Shown here piece after piece: positions 43,638-52,890 of a stretch of DNA of 64,000 bases. The notes beneath the pieces were generated by a model. That model made no database searches and had not been told where the DNA came from. It was given only the letters and a program-made list of their open reading frames with translations. Source of the stretch: Paracoccus yibinensis. Its GTDB lineage: Bacteria > Pseudomonadota > Alphaproteobacteria > Rhodobacterales > Rhodobacteraceae. Where the stretch lies: positions 496,001 to 560,000 of the forward strand of contig NZ_JAVCWH010000001.1 of NCBI RefSeq assembly GCF_030846195.1. Reading direction: 5' to 3'. The position numbers were made by a program, and so were the translations under genes. Numbering within the stretch: the first letter of the stretch is position 1; every line of letters starts with the position of its first letter.

Positions 43638-44624
43638 TTACGCGGCCAGTTGCGTGACCTGCCGCAAGGCGGCGTCATAGACCTCGATCCCGCCCTTGGA
43701 GGCGCCTTCGGACAGGGTTCGTTTCCATCCGCGCGCGCCTGGCATCCCATGGAACAGGCCCAGCATGTGCCGGGTGATCTGGTGCAGACGCCCGCCCGCT
43801 GCCAAATGCGCGGCGATATGGGGGCGCATTGCCTGGGCGACCTGGTCCGGGCTGTCGAAGGGCGGCGTGTCGCCCCAAAGCCGGTCGGCCTGCCCGAGGA
43901 TGTCCCAGGGCTGGTGATAGGCGGCGCGCCCGACCATCACCCCGTCCATCACGCGAAGATGGTCGCGGACCGAATCGCTGTCCGCGATTCCGCCGTTGAT
44001 CGACAGGTGCAGGTCCGGGAAGTCCCGCTTCATGCGGTGGACCAGGGGATAGTCCAGCGGGGGGATGTCGCGGTTTTCCTTGGGGCTGAGACCTTGCAGC
44101 CAGGCCTTGCGGGCATGGATCATCACGCGGCGGATGCCCGCGCCGCGCATCTTTTCCAGGAAGGCGGGCAAGACATCCTCGGGCACCTGGTCATCCACGC
44201 CGATACGGCATTTCACCGTGACCTCGACCGGGCTGACGGCGATCATGCGCGACACGCATTCGGCCACGAGATCCGGCGTCTTCATCAGAACCGCCCCGAA
44301 ACAGCCCGACTGCACGCGGTCGCTGGGACAGCCGACGTTCAGGTTGATCTCGTCATAGCCCCAGTCGGCGGCGATCCGGGTGGCGGATGCCAGTTCGGCG
44401 GGATCCGAGCCGCCCAGTTGCAGCGCCAAGGGATGTTCGGCGGCGTCGTAATCCAGCAACCGGTGACGGTCGCCGTGGATGATCGCTGGGGCAGTCACCA
44501 TTTCGGTATAAAGCAGCGCGCGGTGCGACATCAGCCGATGGAAGACACGGCAATGGCGGTCGGTCCAGTCCATCATGGGCGCGACGGACAGGGTAGCAGC
44601 GTCTGTAACAGCGGTTTTCATCAT
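43638..44624 (-). CDS. dusA: tRNA-dihydrouridine synthase A
   Basis: The start is at 44624 (or 44621); the frame continues upstream only because it reads through the tRNA gene. The 328-residue flavoenzyme shows VAPMMDWTDRH, NLNVGCPSDRVQSGCFGA with the catalytic Cys, and HARKAWLQGLSPKENR, the DusA signature. It reduces U20/U20a in the D-loop of tRNAs with NADPH and FMN. A tRNA gene lies 25 bases upstream on the same strand. Confidence 0.95.
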   Translation of the reverse strand: MMKTAVTDAATLSVAPMMDWTDRHCRVFHRLMSHRALLYTEMVTAPAIIHGDRHRLLDYDAAEHPLALQLGGSDPAELASATRIAADWGYDEINLNVGCPSDRVQSGCFGAVLMKTPDLVAECVSRMIAVSPVEVTVKCRIGVDDQVPEDVLPAFLEKMRGAGIRRVMIHARKAWLQGLSPKENRDIPPLDYPLVHRMKRDFPDLHLSINGGIADSDSVRDHLRVMDGVMVGRAAYHQPWDILGQADRLWGDTPPFDSPDQVAQAMRPHIAAHLAAGGRLHQITRHMLGLFHGMPGARGWKRTLSEGASKGGIEVYDAALRQVTQLAA

Positions 44625-44649
44625 CTGACGGACGCGGCGAGGAGAAGGA

Positions 44650-44724
44650 ATGGTGGGTGATAACGGATTTGAACCGCTGACATCTTCGATGTGAACGAAG
44701 CGCTCTACCGCTGAGCTAATCACC
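44650..44724 (-). tRNA. tRNA-Val (anticodon CAC)
   Basis: On the minus strand GGGTGAT (44724-44718) pairs with ATCACCC (44660-44654), followed by A and an encoded CCA (44652-44650). The D-arm has AGCTCAGCGGTAGAGC, the anticodon stem is CTTCG/CGAAG with loop TTCACAT, giving CAC, and the T-loop is GTTCAAATC. All arms fold, with 75 bases including CCA. Confidence 0.95.
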
Positions 44725-44782
44725 CGTGGGCGCAGCATCTAGCAGGGGCGAAAGGGGACCGCAAGGGCGAATCGACCGCAGC

Positions 44783-45106
44783 TCAGTCGGCCGGATGGCG
44801 GGCGGGCTGGCGGATACTGGCAGGGCGGCGGCGCAGCCGCAGGGTGATGATCTCACCTCCGCGCTGATCGCGCTCCAGGTTGACCCTGGCCCGGCCAAGC
44901 GGGGGAACGGCCAGCGTCTCGCCGGCGGCAAGCGCCTTGCCAAGCTGGGCCAGGGTTGCCTCGATGATGGGCCGCGCCTCGGCCTTCTTGGCGCCGCTGG
45001 CGGCGACGACGCGGTCCACGAAATCCTTCTTCTGAAGAACATGCGCAGGCTGCGGATGGTGGGGAACCGTTCCCGATCCATCGCCGGAAGAAACACGCTT
45101 GACCAT
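44783..45106 (-). CDS. HU-family DNA-binding protein
   Basis: The start at 45106 has a GGAG site. The 107-residue product has an extra N-terminal tail (VKRVSSGDGSG), then the HU/IHF core (KKDFVDRVVAASGAKKAEARP, EATLAQLGKALAAGETLAVPP, LGRARVNLER) and a short Arg-rich end. The typical long DNA-wrapping arm is shortened. It is a nucleoid-associated protein of a type common in Rhodobacterales. Confidence 0.85.
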   Translation of the reverse strand: MVKRVSSGDGSGTVPHHPQPAHVLQKKDFVDRVVAASGAKKAEARPIIEATLAQLGKALAAGETLAVPPLGRARVNLERDQRGGEIITLRLRRRPASIRQPARHPAD

Positions 45107-45151
45107 CACACACTCCAACAAACAGATGACGAGGCCAAGCGTGAAACTTGT

Positions 45152-45166
45152 TTGACCCAAGGTCAA
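45152..45166. promoter_or_regulatory. Perfect inverted repeat upstream of the HU-like gene
   Basis: TTGACC-CAA-GGTCAA, 46 bases before the ATG, followed by the A/T-rich AACAATATTTGTTAAC. It may be an operator overlapping the promoter. The half-sites resemble FNR/NNR (TTGAC/GTCAA), but the spacing is one base longer than that family uses. Confidence 0.35.
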
Positions 45167-45232
45167 CAATATTTGTTAACCAATTTTGAGCAGGCATCCC
45201 CCCAAGCGGGGAGATGCCGCACAATCCTGCTC

Positions 45233-47086
45233 TCAGCGTCCGCCCTTGCGCGGCTTGTCCTTTCGCGGGGCCGCGAACTTGGCGCCCCGATCCTTGGGGC
45301 CTGCCGCCTTGTGCGCACCGGCCTTCGGGCCGCCGACCCGGGCTGCGGCCTTGGTGCTGCGTTCCTCGGCCGTCCAGCGTGGCTTGCTGCGGACCTTTGC
45401 GGAGGCAGGGGCGTCGCCTGGGCTCTCAACGCGCAGGTTTTTTTTCCCCTCTGCGTCAGGCTTGCGGCGCGCGGGACGAGCCTCGGTCTGCCGAGGGCCG
45501 CGATTCAGATCAGGCTCGCCGTCCAGCCGTCGCATGGTCAGGCCTGGCTCGAGTTCCATCGTCTTGCCGAATCTGTCAGCCTGAGCCACGGCGATCTGGA
45601 CGAAACTTTCGTCTTCCCGAACCCGGATCGCGCCAATGGCATCGCGATTGATGCCGCCGCCGTCGCAAATCTTGGGCAGCAGCCAGCGTGCCTCGGCCCG
45701 GCCGGTATGGCCGACCGAGAGAGAGAACCAGACAGCCTCGCCAAAAGGCGGTCGTTCGCGCGGCGCCGCAGGGGCACGATCTTGCAGGACGGTCAGTTCC
45801 TCGGGCGCCGGGCGGCCTTCGCGCCACAGGCTGACAAACGCCTGGGCCAGCCGTTCCGCGCCGAACCGGTCCAGCAGCAGCCGCGCCATGTCGCCGTCAT
45901 CTTCGGCATTCCGGTGCAAGGCGGGATGGTCAAGCATCCGGGTATCATCCTGTGCCCGAACCTCGTCGGCCGAGGGCGCCGGACTCCAAGTCGCCTCGAC
46001 CTTGGCGCGCTTCAGCAGCATCTGCGCCTTGCGCAGGTCGGACGGCATGACGATCAGCGCGGACACGCCCTTGGCCCCTGCCCGTCCGGTCCGGCCCGAC
46101 CGGTGCAGCAGCGTTTCCGAATTGGTGGGCAGGTCGGCATGGATCACCAGCTCCAGCCCCGGCAGGTCGATGCCGCGCGCGGCCACGTCGGTCGCCACGC
46201 AGACCTGCGCGCGTCCGTCCCGCAGGGCCTGCAGGGCATGGGTGCGTTCCTGCTGGCTGAGTTCGCCAGACAGGGCCACGGCCTTGAAGCCGCGATTGCC
46301 CATCCGGGCCAGCAGGTGGCTGACATTGGCCCGCGTCTTGCAGAAGATGATCGCGGTGCGGGCCTCGTGCAGGCGCAGGATGTTGAAGATCGCAGGCTCT
46401 CGGTCGCGTGCGGCGACGGTGAAGGCGCGGTATTCGATGTCGCCGTGCTGGCGCGATTCGCCTTGGGCCTGGATCCGCAGGGCGTCCTGCTGGAAGGTCG
46501 TCGCCAGATGTTCGATCGCGGGCGGCACCGTGGCCGAGAACATCAGCGTGCGCCGGTCTTCGGGCGCGGATTGCAGGATGAATTCCAGATCCTCGCGGAA
46601 ACCCAGGTCCAGCATCTCGTCCGCTTCGTCCAGAACGGCGACGCGCAGGGCTGACAGGTCCAGCGACCCGCGTTCGATATGGTCGCGCAATCGGCCCGGG
46701 GTGCCCACGACGATATGGGCACCGCGTTCCAGGGCGCGGCGTTCGGTGCGGTAATCCATGCCGCCGACGCAGGTTGCGATGCGGGCACCAGCCTGGGCAT
46801 AAAGCCAGCCCAGTTCGGCCGCCACCTGCAGGGCCAGTTCGCGCGTTGGTGCAATGGCCAGGCCCATGGGGGCCACGGCATCGGGCAGGCTGTCGCCGTC
46901 CAGCAGCTGCGGCGCGATGGCCAGGCCAAAGGCCACGGTCTTGCCCGATCCGGTCTGCGCCGAAACCAGCATGTCCCGGCCCTGCGCATCGCTTTCCAGA
47001 ACCGCCTGCTGAACCGAAGTGAGGCTGGCATAGCCCTTGGCCGCCAGGGCCGCTGCCAGTGGCGCGGCTATCGTCTTGTCTGTCAT
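45233..47086 (-). CDS. DEAD-box RNA helicase with C-terminal RNA-binding domain
   Basis: The 617-residue protein starts MTDKTIAAPLAAALAAKGYA and shows all core motifs: SAQTGSGKT, PTRELALQV, DEADEMLD, SATVP, and HRSGRTGRAG. After the core come about 80 residues of DbpA-type RNA-binding fold (GDGGGINRDAIGAIRV...SFVQIAV) and a long basic Lys/Arg/Ala-rich tail (about 525-617). It probably acts in ribosome assembly or RNA turnover (CsdA/DbpA class). The exact orthologue is uncertain. Confidence 0.93.
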   Translation of the reverse strand: MTDKTIAAPLAAALAAKGYASLTSVQQAVLESDAQGRDMLVSAQTGSGKTVAFGLAIAPQLLDGDSLPDAVAPMGLAIAPTRELALQVAAELGWLYAQAGARIATCVGGMDYRTERRALERGAHIVVGTPGRLRDHIERGSLDLSALRVAVLDEADEMLDLGFREDLEFILQSAPEDRRTLMFSATVPPAIEHLATTFQQDALRIQAQGESRQHGDIEYRAFTVAARDREPAIFNILRLHEARTAIIFCKTRANVSHLLARMGNRGFKAVALSGELSQQERTHALQALRDGRAQVCVATDVAARGIDLPGLELVIHADLPTNSETLLHRSGRTGRAGAKGVSALIVMPSDLRKAQMLLKRAKVEATWSPAPSADEVRAQDDTRMLDHPALHRNAEDDGDMARLLLDRFGAERLAQAFVSLWREGRPAPEELTVLQDRAPAAPRERPPFGEAVWFSLSVGHTGRAEARWLLPKICDGGGINRDAIGAIRVREDESFVQIAVAQADRFGKTMELEPGLTMRRLDGEPDLNRGPRQTEARPARRKPDAEGKKNLRVESPGDAPASAKVRSKPRWTAEERSTKAAARVGGPKAGAHKAAGPKDRGAKFAAPRKDKPRKGGR

Positions 47087-47233
47087 GTCTTCGCCAGAAT
47101 GGGGGGTGCGGACACCCGTGAAGGCACCGCGATCCTTGCGACAGACATCTCCCGTGGTCCGCCGCCCCGGAAATCCGAAGCCGAAGGGGCGTCCATAGGG
47201 GATCAGACAGGGGAAGTCAAAGGAATAAGGGCG

Positions 47234-47485
47234 TCAGCCCATGCCAAGCGCCTGCTTGTACATCTCCAGGATGGCCTCTTCCTCGGCGATGTCGTCGCGG
47301 TCGCGCTTGCGCAGGGCGACGATCTTCTTCATCACCTTGGTGTCATAGCCGCGCGCCTTGGCCTCGGCCATCACCTCTTTCTGGCGTTCGGCGATGTCCT
47401 TTTTCTCGGCTTCCAGCTGCTCGAACTGCTCGATGAACTGGCGCAGTTCGTCCGCCGCGACGCTGTAAGCCTGATCGTCCATCAT
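47234..47485 (-). CDS. gapR: GapR-family DNA-binding domain protein (DUF2312)
   Basis: The start at 47485 (MMDDQAYSVAADELRQF) has an AGGA site; the open frame to 47839 is a shadow of neighbours. The 83-residue protein is nearly all helical with the family sequence IERLE-like FEQLEAEKKDIAERQKEVMA, then ARGYDTKVMKKIVALRKRD. In Caulobacter GapR binds overtwisted AT-rich DNA ahead of replication and transcription and stimulates topoisomerases. Confidence 0.9.
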   Translation of the reverse strand: MMDDQAYSVAADELRQFIEQFEQLEAEKKDIAERQKEVMAEAKARGYDTKVMKKIVALRKRDRDDIAEEEAILEMYKQALGMG

Positions 47486-47597
47486 TCCGATTCCTTCCGT
47501 TTGATCCTGCCCGTTCTTGGCCGCACCTGTTAGGCGGTCTTGCCGCGCGGCGCAATCGCCGCTAGGGCGCGGGCACGGATATCGGCGGGGGTGTGCG

Positions 47598-47822
47598 ATG
47601 ACGGTTTTCGACGGGCTGATCTGGGGCGGGGCGGTACTGACGCTGGCTGGGGTCGCGGCGCTGATCTGGTGCGTGCTGACGGTGGCCCGCGCCCGCCGGG
47701 CGGGCCTGGACGATGCAGCCTTGCGCCAGAGGATGCGGCCGGTGATCGCGATGAACATGGGTGCGCTGGCGCTGTCGATGATCGGGCTGCTGCTGGTCAT
47801 CACCGGGATCATGCTGGGCTGA
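47598..47822 (+). CDS. Small two-span membrane protein
   Basis: The ATG at 47598 begins [18 protein letters not shown]. The 74-residue product has two membrane spans joined by a basic loop ([19 protein letters not shown]). The family is common in Rhodobacterales but has no known role. Its stop overlaps the dtd start by one base (TGATG), so the two are coupled. Confidence 0.75.
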   Translation: MTVFDGLIWGGAVLTLAGVAALIWCVLTVARARRAGLDDAALRQRMRPVIAMNMGALALSMIGLLLVITGIMLG

Positions 47823-48271
47823 TGCGCGCCCTGGTGCAACGCGTGTCTGACGCCTCGGTCGAGGTGGACGGCGCCGTCATTGGAGAAACCGGGCCGGGCC
47901 TGCTGGTGCTGGTCTGCGCCATGGGGGGCGATGATGAAAGCGCCGCCGACAGGCTGGCGCTGCGCGTGGCCAAGCTGCGCATCTTCCGCGACGATCAGGG
48001 GCGGATGAACCGGTCGCTGCTGGACGTGGGCGGCGGCACTTTGGTGATCAGCCAGTTCACCCTGGCCGCCGATACCCGCACCGGCAACCGCCCCGGCTTT
48101 TCATCCGCCGCCGCGCCCGATGACGGGCGGCGGCTTTACGAACATTTTGCGGCTAGCCTTGCCGCGCAGGGGATCCCGGTCCAGACCGGCAGCTTCGGCG
48201 CGGACATGAAGGTCCGGCTGACGAACGACGGGCCGGTGACGATCTGGCTGGATACGGCGGACCGCGCCTAG
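47822..48271 (+). CDS. dtd: D-aminoacyl-tRNA deacylase
   Basis: The 149-residue product is full length: [17 protein letters not shown] at the start, [21 protein letters not shown] with the catalytic Thr/Ser region, and [14 protein letters not shown] with the Gly-x-Pro motif variant GPVT at the end. It removes D-amino acids (and glycine mis-acylated on tRNA-Ala). Its stop shares CTAG with the convergent RTX gene. Confidence 0.96.
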   Translation: MRALVQRVSDASVEVDGAVIGETGPGLLVLVCAMGGDDESAADRLALRVAKLRIFRDDQGRMNRSLLDVGGGTLVISQFTLAADTRTGNRPGFSSAAAPDDGRRLYEHFAASLAAQGIPVQTGSFGADMKVRLTNDGPVTIWLDTADRA

Positions 48272-49227
48272 AGGATGAAATCCGTCGCGGCCACGCGTGT
48301 CGCGTCATCCACCCAGATCTCGAAATCGGCGGTCTTGTTGCCGTTCAGATCGCCCCGCACGATCACGCCGCCGGCGGCCTTGGCATACCAGACCGCATGG
48401 GCGGCGGCGGTCGTGCCGGCAAAGGCAAAGGCCTGGTTTCCGGCCCGCGCGACATTTGCGTCGATCAGCGACAGGTCGATGTCGTCCTGACCGGGCCGGA
48501 ATTGATGGATCTGATCGCGTTGTGAGCCAACTGCCGTGTCCATGCTGGCGCGGAAAACGAACACATCGCGCATGCTGTCCAGACCCGCGAACATCATGTC
48601 GCGGCCAAGCCCGCCTTCCATAAGGTCCACGCCGCTGCCACCCTCCAGCACGTCGTGGCCCACCGCTCCGATCAGGCGGTCATTGCCCCCCTCGCCCACC
48701 AGGCGGTCGTTGCCAAGCCCGCCGTTCAGCATGTCGTTGCCGGTCCCGCCAAACAGCCGGTCGTGGCCACCGTTCCCCCACATCTGGTCATCGCCGCCCC
48801 ATCCCTCGAAGCGGTCGTCATGGGCGCTGAGGTTGATCGTGTCCGCACCCGCCATGATCGAGGACAGCAGCGTCCGGTCATCGGCATTTCCGTAGGTCAG
48901 GCCCACCTTGTAAAGGCTGACCGCGGAGACCGAGAAATCCTGCGCCCACCAGAGGTCGTCGCCGTCATAGACGCTTTCCAGCAGACCTGTAACCGTGCCC
49001 CCTGCGACAGTGCCCCGGCTGTCGAACCGGAAGCCATGCCCGCCCAATGCAAGGATCAGGTCGTCATAGCCGTCATAGCCGTTGATCGCATAGACATCCT
49101 GGTACGTCCTGCCGTTATACCATTCGTACTGGTTGTCCAGAAAGACATGGTCGTAGAAATGGCGGTCATAGAAATTCAGGTCGATCGAAAGGCTGTCGAT
49201 GCCGTAATTGGCCCAGATCCTTGCCAT
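48268..49227 (-). CDS. RTX-type calcium-binding secreted protein
   Basis: The start at 49227 has an AGGA site; the frame extends to 49356 without signal. The 319-residue product has no N-terminal signal peptide. Residues 65-165 are a Tyr/Asp-rich N-terminal domain of unknown type. About 170-240 hold six to seven RTX nonapeptides ([45 protein letters not shown]), which bind calcium outside the cell. The C-terminal domain ends [13 protein letters not shown], typical of type I secretion signals. No transporter genes are adjacent. Confidence 0.9.
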   Translation of the reverse strand: MARIWANYGIDSLSIDLNFYDRHFYDHVFLDNQYEWYNGRTYQDVYAINGYDGYDDLILALGGHGFRFDSRGTVAGGTVTGLLESVYDGDDLWWAQDFSVSAVSLYKVGLTYGNADDRTLLSSIMAGADTINLSAHDDRFEGWGGDDQMWGNGGHDRLFGGTGNDMLNGGLGNDRLVGEGGNDRLIGAVGHDVLEGGSGVDLMEGGLGRDMMFAGLDSMRDVFVFRASMDTAVGSQRDQIHQFRPGQDDIDLSLIDANVARAGNQAFAFAGTTAAAHAVWYAKAAGGVIVRGDLNGNKTADFEIWVDDATRVAATDFIL

Positions 49228-49602
49228 TTGGTATCCTGCAAAACTGTCACTGGTTGGCAAACACGTCGGAATTGGCCACGAATGTGCCATCGGAGAGTCA
49301 ACTCCGCCAGAGGAAGTCTTAAACAAGATTAACGCGACCGCCGCCCCAATCTGCATCGGAGGTGTCCCACCTCAATGTTCTTGACTTGCACGTCAAAAGG
49401 CCCCATGTGGGTCCAGCCGATGCCTGCTGCCGCGTGAGCAGCCGCGTTTTCGCCCAAGGCCCGGCATCCATTCCAGTTTCCCATTCACGCGGGGAGGCTT
49501 GCGGGCATCCTCGTATCGCGCCTGCATCCCTGCTGATTGCCGCGCATCCGCCGCGGCCACTGCCTTGCGTCCGATACGGGGGACGCGGCATGAAAGTTTT
49601 TG
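49228..49602. other. Intergenic region between the RTX gene and rhlE
   Basis: These 375 bases separate divergent genes. I see a small inverted repeat GAGGTG-TCC-CACCTC at 49359-49373 and a TTGACT at about 49381 that could be a -35 element for rhlE. This would leave a leader of about 190 bases, as is common for helicases with leader-mediated control. No protein-coding frame is convincing. Confidence 0.4.
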
Positions 49603-50967
49603 ATGGAACAGACCAATACCCGCCGCCCGTCCCGCGGCCAGAAGCCCCGGCCCCGCAACCTGCCCAACTTCGATGCGAACGAAGGCCGCCGGGCACCCGC
49701 ACGCGACCCGCTGCCCACCGGCCCCTTTGCCGACATGGGCATCGACCACCGCATCAACGCCAATGTGGCGGCGATGGGGCTGACCAAGCCCACGCCAATC
49801 CAGGACGAGGCCATTCCGGCGGTCGTCAAGGGCCGCGACGTGCTGGGCCTGGCGCAGACCGGCACGGGCAAGACGGCGGCCTTCGGCCTGCCGATGCTGA
49901 CCCGGCTGATCAAATACGGCAAGAAGCCCGACCCGCGCACCTGCCGCGCGCTGATCCTGGCGCCGACCCGCGAACTGGCGACCCAGATCGCCACCAATAT
50001 CGACGCCTATGCCGAAGGCACGCCGATCCGCAGCTTCCGTGTCGTGGGCGGCGCCTCGATCAACGTGCAGACGGAACGCCTATCGCGCGGCGTCGATGTG
50101 CTGATCGCCACGCCGGGCCGCCTGATGGACCTGATCGAGCGCCGCGCCATCAGCCTTGAGGCCACCACCTATCTGGTGCTGGACGAGGCCGACCAGATGC
50201 TGGACATCGGCTTCATCCACGCGCTGCGCAAGATCGCGCGGATGCTGCCCAAGGAACGCCAGACGCTGCTGTTTTCCGCCACCATGCCCAAGCTGATGGA
50301 GGAACTGGCCGACACTTACCTGACCGATCCGGTCCGCGTCGCCGTGAACCCTCCGGGGCAGGCGGCCAAGAAGATCGAGCAGGGCGTGCATTTCGTGACC
50401 CAGGGCGACAAGGCGACGCTGCTGGCGGAATACCTGTCCAAGCATCCCGGCGAACTGGCGATGGTATTCGGCCGCACCAAGCACGGATCCGAGAAGCTGG
50501 CCAAGCTGTTGGAGAAGTGGGGCTTCGCGGTCGCCGCGATCCACGGCAACAAGAGCCAAGGCCAGCGGGAACGCGCGCTCGACGCCTTCCGCAAGGGGCA
50601 GACCCAGGTGCTGGTGGCGACCGACGTGGCCGCCCGTGGCCTGGATATTCCCGAGGTCGCGCATGTCTATAACTATGACCTGCCGAACGTGCCGGAAAAC
50701 TATGTCCACCGGATCGGGCGCACCGCGCGGGCGGGCCGCGACGGTCGCGCCGTGGCCTTTTGCGCCCCGGCCGAGGTCGGCGAGCTGCGCGCCATCGAAA
50801 AGGCCATGAAGGCCGCGATCCCGGTCATCGGCGGCGAACCCCCGGTGGGACCGGTACCGTCGGCCCGTCCCCAGAGCGGCGGCGGACGCGGCAAGCCGAT
50901 GGGCGCGGGCGGGAACAAGCGGCCGGCACGCCGCCCCTCTCGCGCGCCGAAAAGCCGGCAGGCGTAA
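49603..50967 (+). CDS. rhlE: DEAD-box RNA helicase, RhlE type
   Basis: The ATG at 49603 is preferred to the TTG at 49600. The 454-residue protein has a short basic N-terminus and the Q motif (GLTKPTPIQDEAIP). The core motifs are AQTGTGKTAAF, APTRELATQ, DEADQMLDIGF, SATMP, ATDVAARGLDIP and HRIGRTARAG, followed by a Gly/Pro/Arg-rich C-terminal tail. It unwinds RNA during ribosome assembly and mRNA decay. It ends with a palindrome and the GGATATTT element. Confidence 0.95.
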   Translation: MEQTNTRRPSRGQKPRPRNLPNFDANEGRRAPARDPLPTGPFADMGIDHRINANVAAMGLTKPTPIQDEAIPAVVKGRDVLGLAQTGTGKTAAFGLPMLTRLIKYGKKPDPRTCRALILAPTRELATQIATNIDAYAEGTPIRSFRVVGGASINVQTERLSRGVDVLIATPGRLMDLIERRAISLEATTYLVLDEADQMLDIGFIHALRKIARMLPKERQTLLFSATMPKLMEELADTYLTDPVRVAVNPPGQAAKKIEQGVHFVTQGDKATLLAEYLSKHPGELAMVFGRTKHGSEKLAKLLEKWGFAVAAIHGNKSQGQRERALDAFRKGQTQVLVATDVAARGLDIPEVAHVYNYDLPNVPENYVHRIGRTARAGRDGRAVAFCAPAEVGELRAIEKAMKAAIPVIGGEPPVGPVPSARPQSGGGRGKPMGAGGNKRPARRPSRAPKSRQA

Positions 50968-50973
50968 CGCCGG

Positions 50974-51013
50974 GGGCGATATCGCCCTTTGGATATTTGG
51001 ATGAAGAAGAAGC
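50974..51013 (+). repeat. 3'-end element copy 2: palindrome plus GGATATTT...GAAGAAGAA
   Basis: GGGCGATATCGCCC (50974-50987) is a perfect 14-base palindrome followed by TTT. GGATATTT at 50991-50998 and GAAGAAGAA come next. The order is the same as after mazG and, on the other strand, at 57148-57203. Confidence 0.6.
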
Positions 51014-51041
51014 CGCCGGGGATCGCCTCTGCGGCTTTCTT
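51008..51041 (+). terminator. Rho-independent terminator after rhlE
   Basis: AAGCCGC (51010-51016) pairs with GCGGCTT (51031-51037) over a 14-base loop and is followed by TTTCTT. It ends the rhlE transcript 40 bases before tdk. Confidence 0.65.
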
Positions 51042-51081
51042 GTGGCCTTGATGCCCCTTGGCCGCGGGGCTATCTGGCGGC

Positions 51082-51654
51082 ATGGCCAAGCTTTATTTCC
51101 ACTACTCGACCATGAACGCGGGCAAGAGCACGCTGCTGTTGCAGGCGTCCTACAATTACCGCGAACGCGGGATGCAGACGCTGCTGCTGACGGCCGCGCT
51201 TGACCGGCGGGCGGGACAGGGACGCATCGCCAGCCGCATCGGCATCGGCGACGACGCGCTGACCTTCGACGATGCGACCGACATGTTCGCCCTGATCCGG
51301 GACCAGGGCGCCGATTGCGCATGCGTCTTCGTGGACGAGGCGCAGTTCCTGTCCCCGGCCCAGGTCTGGCAACTGGCCCGGGTAGCCGACGACCTGCGCA
51401 TCCCGGTGATGTGCTATGGCCTTCGTGTCGATTTCCGGGGCGAGCTGTTCCCCGGATCGGCCGCGCTGCTGGCCCTGGCCGACGACCTGCGCGAGGTCCG
51501 CACGATCTGCCATTGCGGCAAGAAGGCCACGATGGTCATCCGCCGGGACCACGAGGGCCGCGCCATCACCGAAGGCGCGCAGGTGCAGGTCGGCGGGAAC
51601 GAGACCTATGTCTCGCTGTGCCGCAGGCACTGGCGCGAGGCGACCGGGAACTGA
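51082..51654 (+). CDS. tdk: Thymidine kinase
   Basis: The ATG at 51082 begins [17 protein letters not shown] with the P-loop. The 190-residue type II enzyme shows VDEAQFL (Walker B and catalytic Glu), [18 protein letters not shown] (lasso loop region), and the zinc-site Cys in CHCGKK and LCRRHW. It phosphorylates thymidine in nucleoside salvage. Confidence 0.96.
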   Translation: MAKLYFHYSTMNAGKSTLLLQASYNYRERGMQTLLLTAALDRRAGQGRIASRIGIGDDALTFDDATDMFALIRDQGADCACVFVDEAQFLSPAQVWQLARVADDLRIPVMCYGLRVDFRGELFPGSAALLALADDLREVRTICHCGKKATMVIRRDHEGRAITEGAQVQVGGNETYVSLCRRHWREATGN

Positions 51655-51744
51655 CCATCAATTCCATCTGAGGATGTGTTGCCCGCGTTGCGGGATGCAT
51701 GGCCTTGTTGTAACCATCGGCCCCAAACAGGCAAAGGATCTTCC

Positions 51745-52890
51745 ATGCGCGCGTTCCTGCTGCGGCTTATCGCCATTTTCTGTCTGGCTGCCCCGGCGCA
51801 GGCCTTCGAGACGACGGCAACCTCGGCCTGGGTCTATGACGTCAACACCAGCACGGTGCTGATGTCGAAGAACGCCGACGTGCCGATCCCACCCGCGTCG
51901 ATGTCCAAGCTGATGACGCTCTACATGGTCTTCGAGGCGCTGGAGAACGGCCGCCTTGAGCTGGATGATACGCTGCCCGTATCCACCAGGGCCTGGCAGA
52001 TGGGCGGGTCCAAAATGTTCGTGGAACCCCGCGACACGCCGACCGTGGAACAGCTGATCAAGGGCGTGATCGTCCTGTCCGGGAACGACGCCTGCGTGGT
52101 TCTGGCCGAGGGGCTGGCCGGGACCGAGGAAGCCTTTGCCCGCCAGATGACCGAACGCGCGAAGACGCTGGGGCTGAAGCATTCGGTCTTCAAGAACTCG
52201 ACCGGCTGGCCCGCCGAGGGTCACGTGATGTCGGCCGAGGATCTGGGGATGCTGGCCATGCACATCATCAACGACTTTCCGCAGTATTACGACGACTTCG
52301 CCTTGACCGAGTTCCGGTACATGGACCGGGTGCCGTCGAACCGCTTCAACCGCAACCCGATCCTCAAGCTGGACATCGGCGCCGACGGCCTGAAGACCGG
52401 GCACACGCAGGAAGCGGGCTATGGCCTGGTCGGATCCGCCGTGCAGGACGGGCGGCGGGTGATCTTTGTCATCAGCGGCCTGCAAAGCGAGACCGCCCGG
52501 GCCGAGGAATCCGAGCGGATCGTCAACTGGGCCTTCCGCCAGTTCAGCATGGAAACGCTGGTGCCTGCGGGCGATACCGTGCTCGAGGCGCCGGTCTGGC
52601 TGGGCACCAAGGGGCGCGTCGGGCTGACCACGAAGGACGGTGTCAACGTGCTGGTTCCTGCCGGGTCCCGGGACCAGGTGAAGGTCGAGGCGGTCTATGA
52701 ATCGCCCATTCCCGCCCCCATCGCCAAGGGTGACCAGATCGGTCGCCTGGTCGTCTCGGTCCCCGGCACCCAGGATGCGGTGACCCCCCTGCTGGCCGCC
52801 GAGGATATCCCCGAGGCCGGTTTCGCGGGTCGGATGAAGGGCGCCGTGATGCGGCTGGGCCACAAGGCCGTCGAGGCCGCCGGCCTTTGA
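51745..52890 (+). CDS. dacC: D-alanyl-D-alanine carboxypeptidase (PBP5/6 type)
   Basis: The ATG at 51745 follows AAAGGATC. The 381-residue precursor has a signal peptide (cleavage near AQA, residue 20) and all serine-DD-peptidase motifs: S52-x-x-K55 (SMSK), S112-G-N114, and K217-T-G219. The C-terminal PBP5-type beta domain (about 280-360) and an amphipathic end (GRMKGAVMRLGHKA) would tie it to the inner membrane. It trims the terminal D-Ala of peptidoglycan. The next gene overlaps by one base. Confidence 0.93.
   Translation: MRAFLLRLIAIFCLAAPAQAFETTATSAWVYDVNTSTVLMSKNADVPIPPASMSKLMTLYMVFEALENGRLELDDTLPVSTRAWQMGGSKMFVEPRDTPTVEQLIKGVIVLSGNDACVVLAEGLAGTEEAFARQMTERAKTLGLKHSVFKNSTGWPAEGHVMSAEDLGMLAMHIINDFPQYYDDFALTEFRYMDRVPSNRFNRNPILKLDIGADGLKTGHTQEAGYGLVGSAVQDGRRVIFVISGLQSETARAEESERIVNWAFRQFSMETLVPAGDTVLEAPVWLGTKGRVGLTTKDGVNVLVPAGSRDQVKVEAVYESPIPAPIAKGDQIGRLVVSVPGTQDAVTPLLAAEDIPEAGFAGRMKGAVMRLGHKAVEAAGL

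Noticed and set aside
44650..44724. tRNA-Val as an attachment site of an integrated element
   Set aside because: No integrase, no duplicated tRNA 3' end and core genes on both sides.
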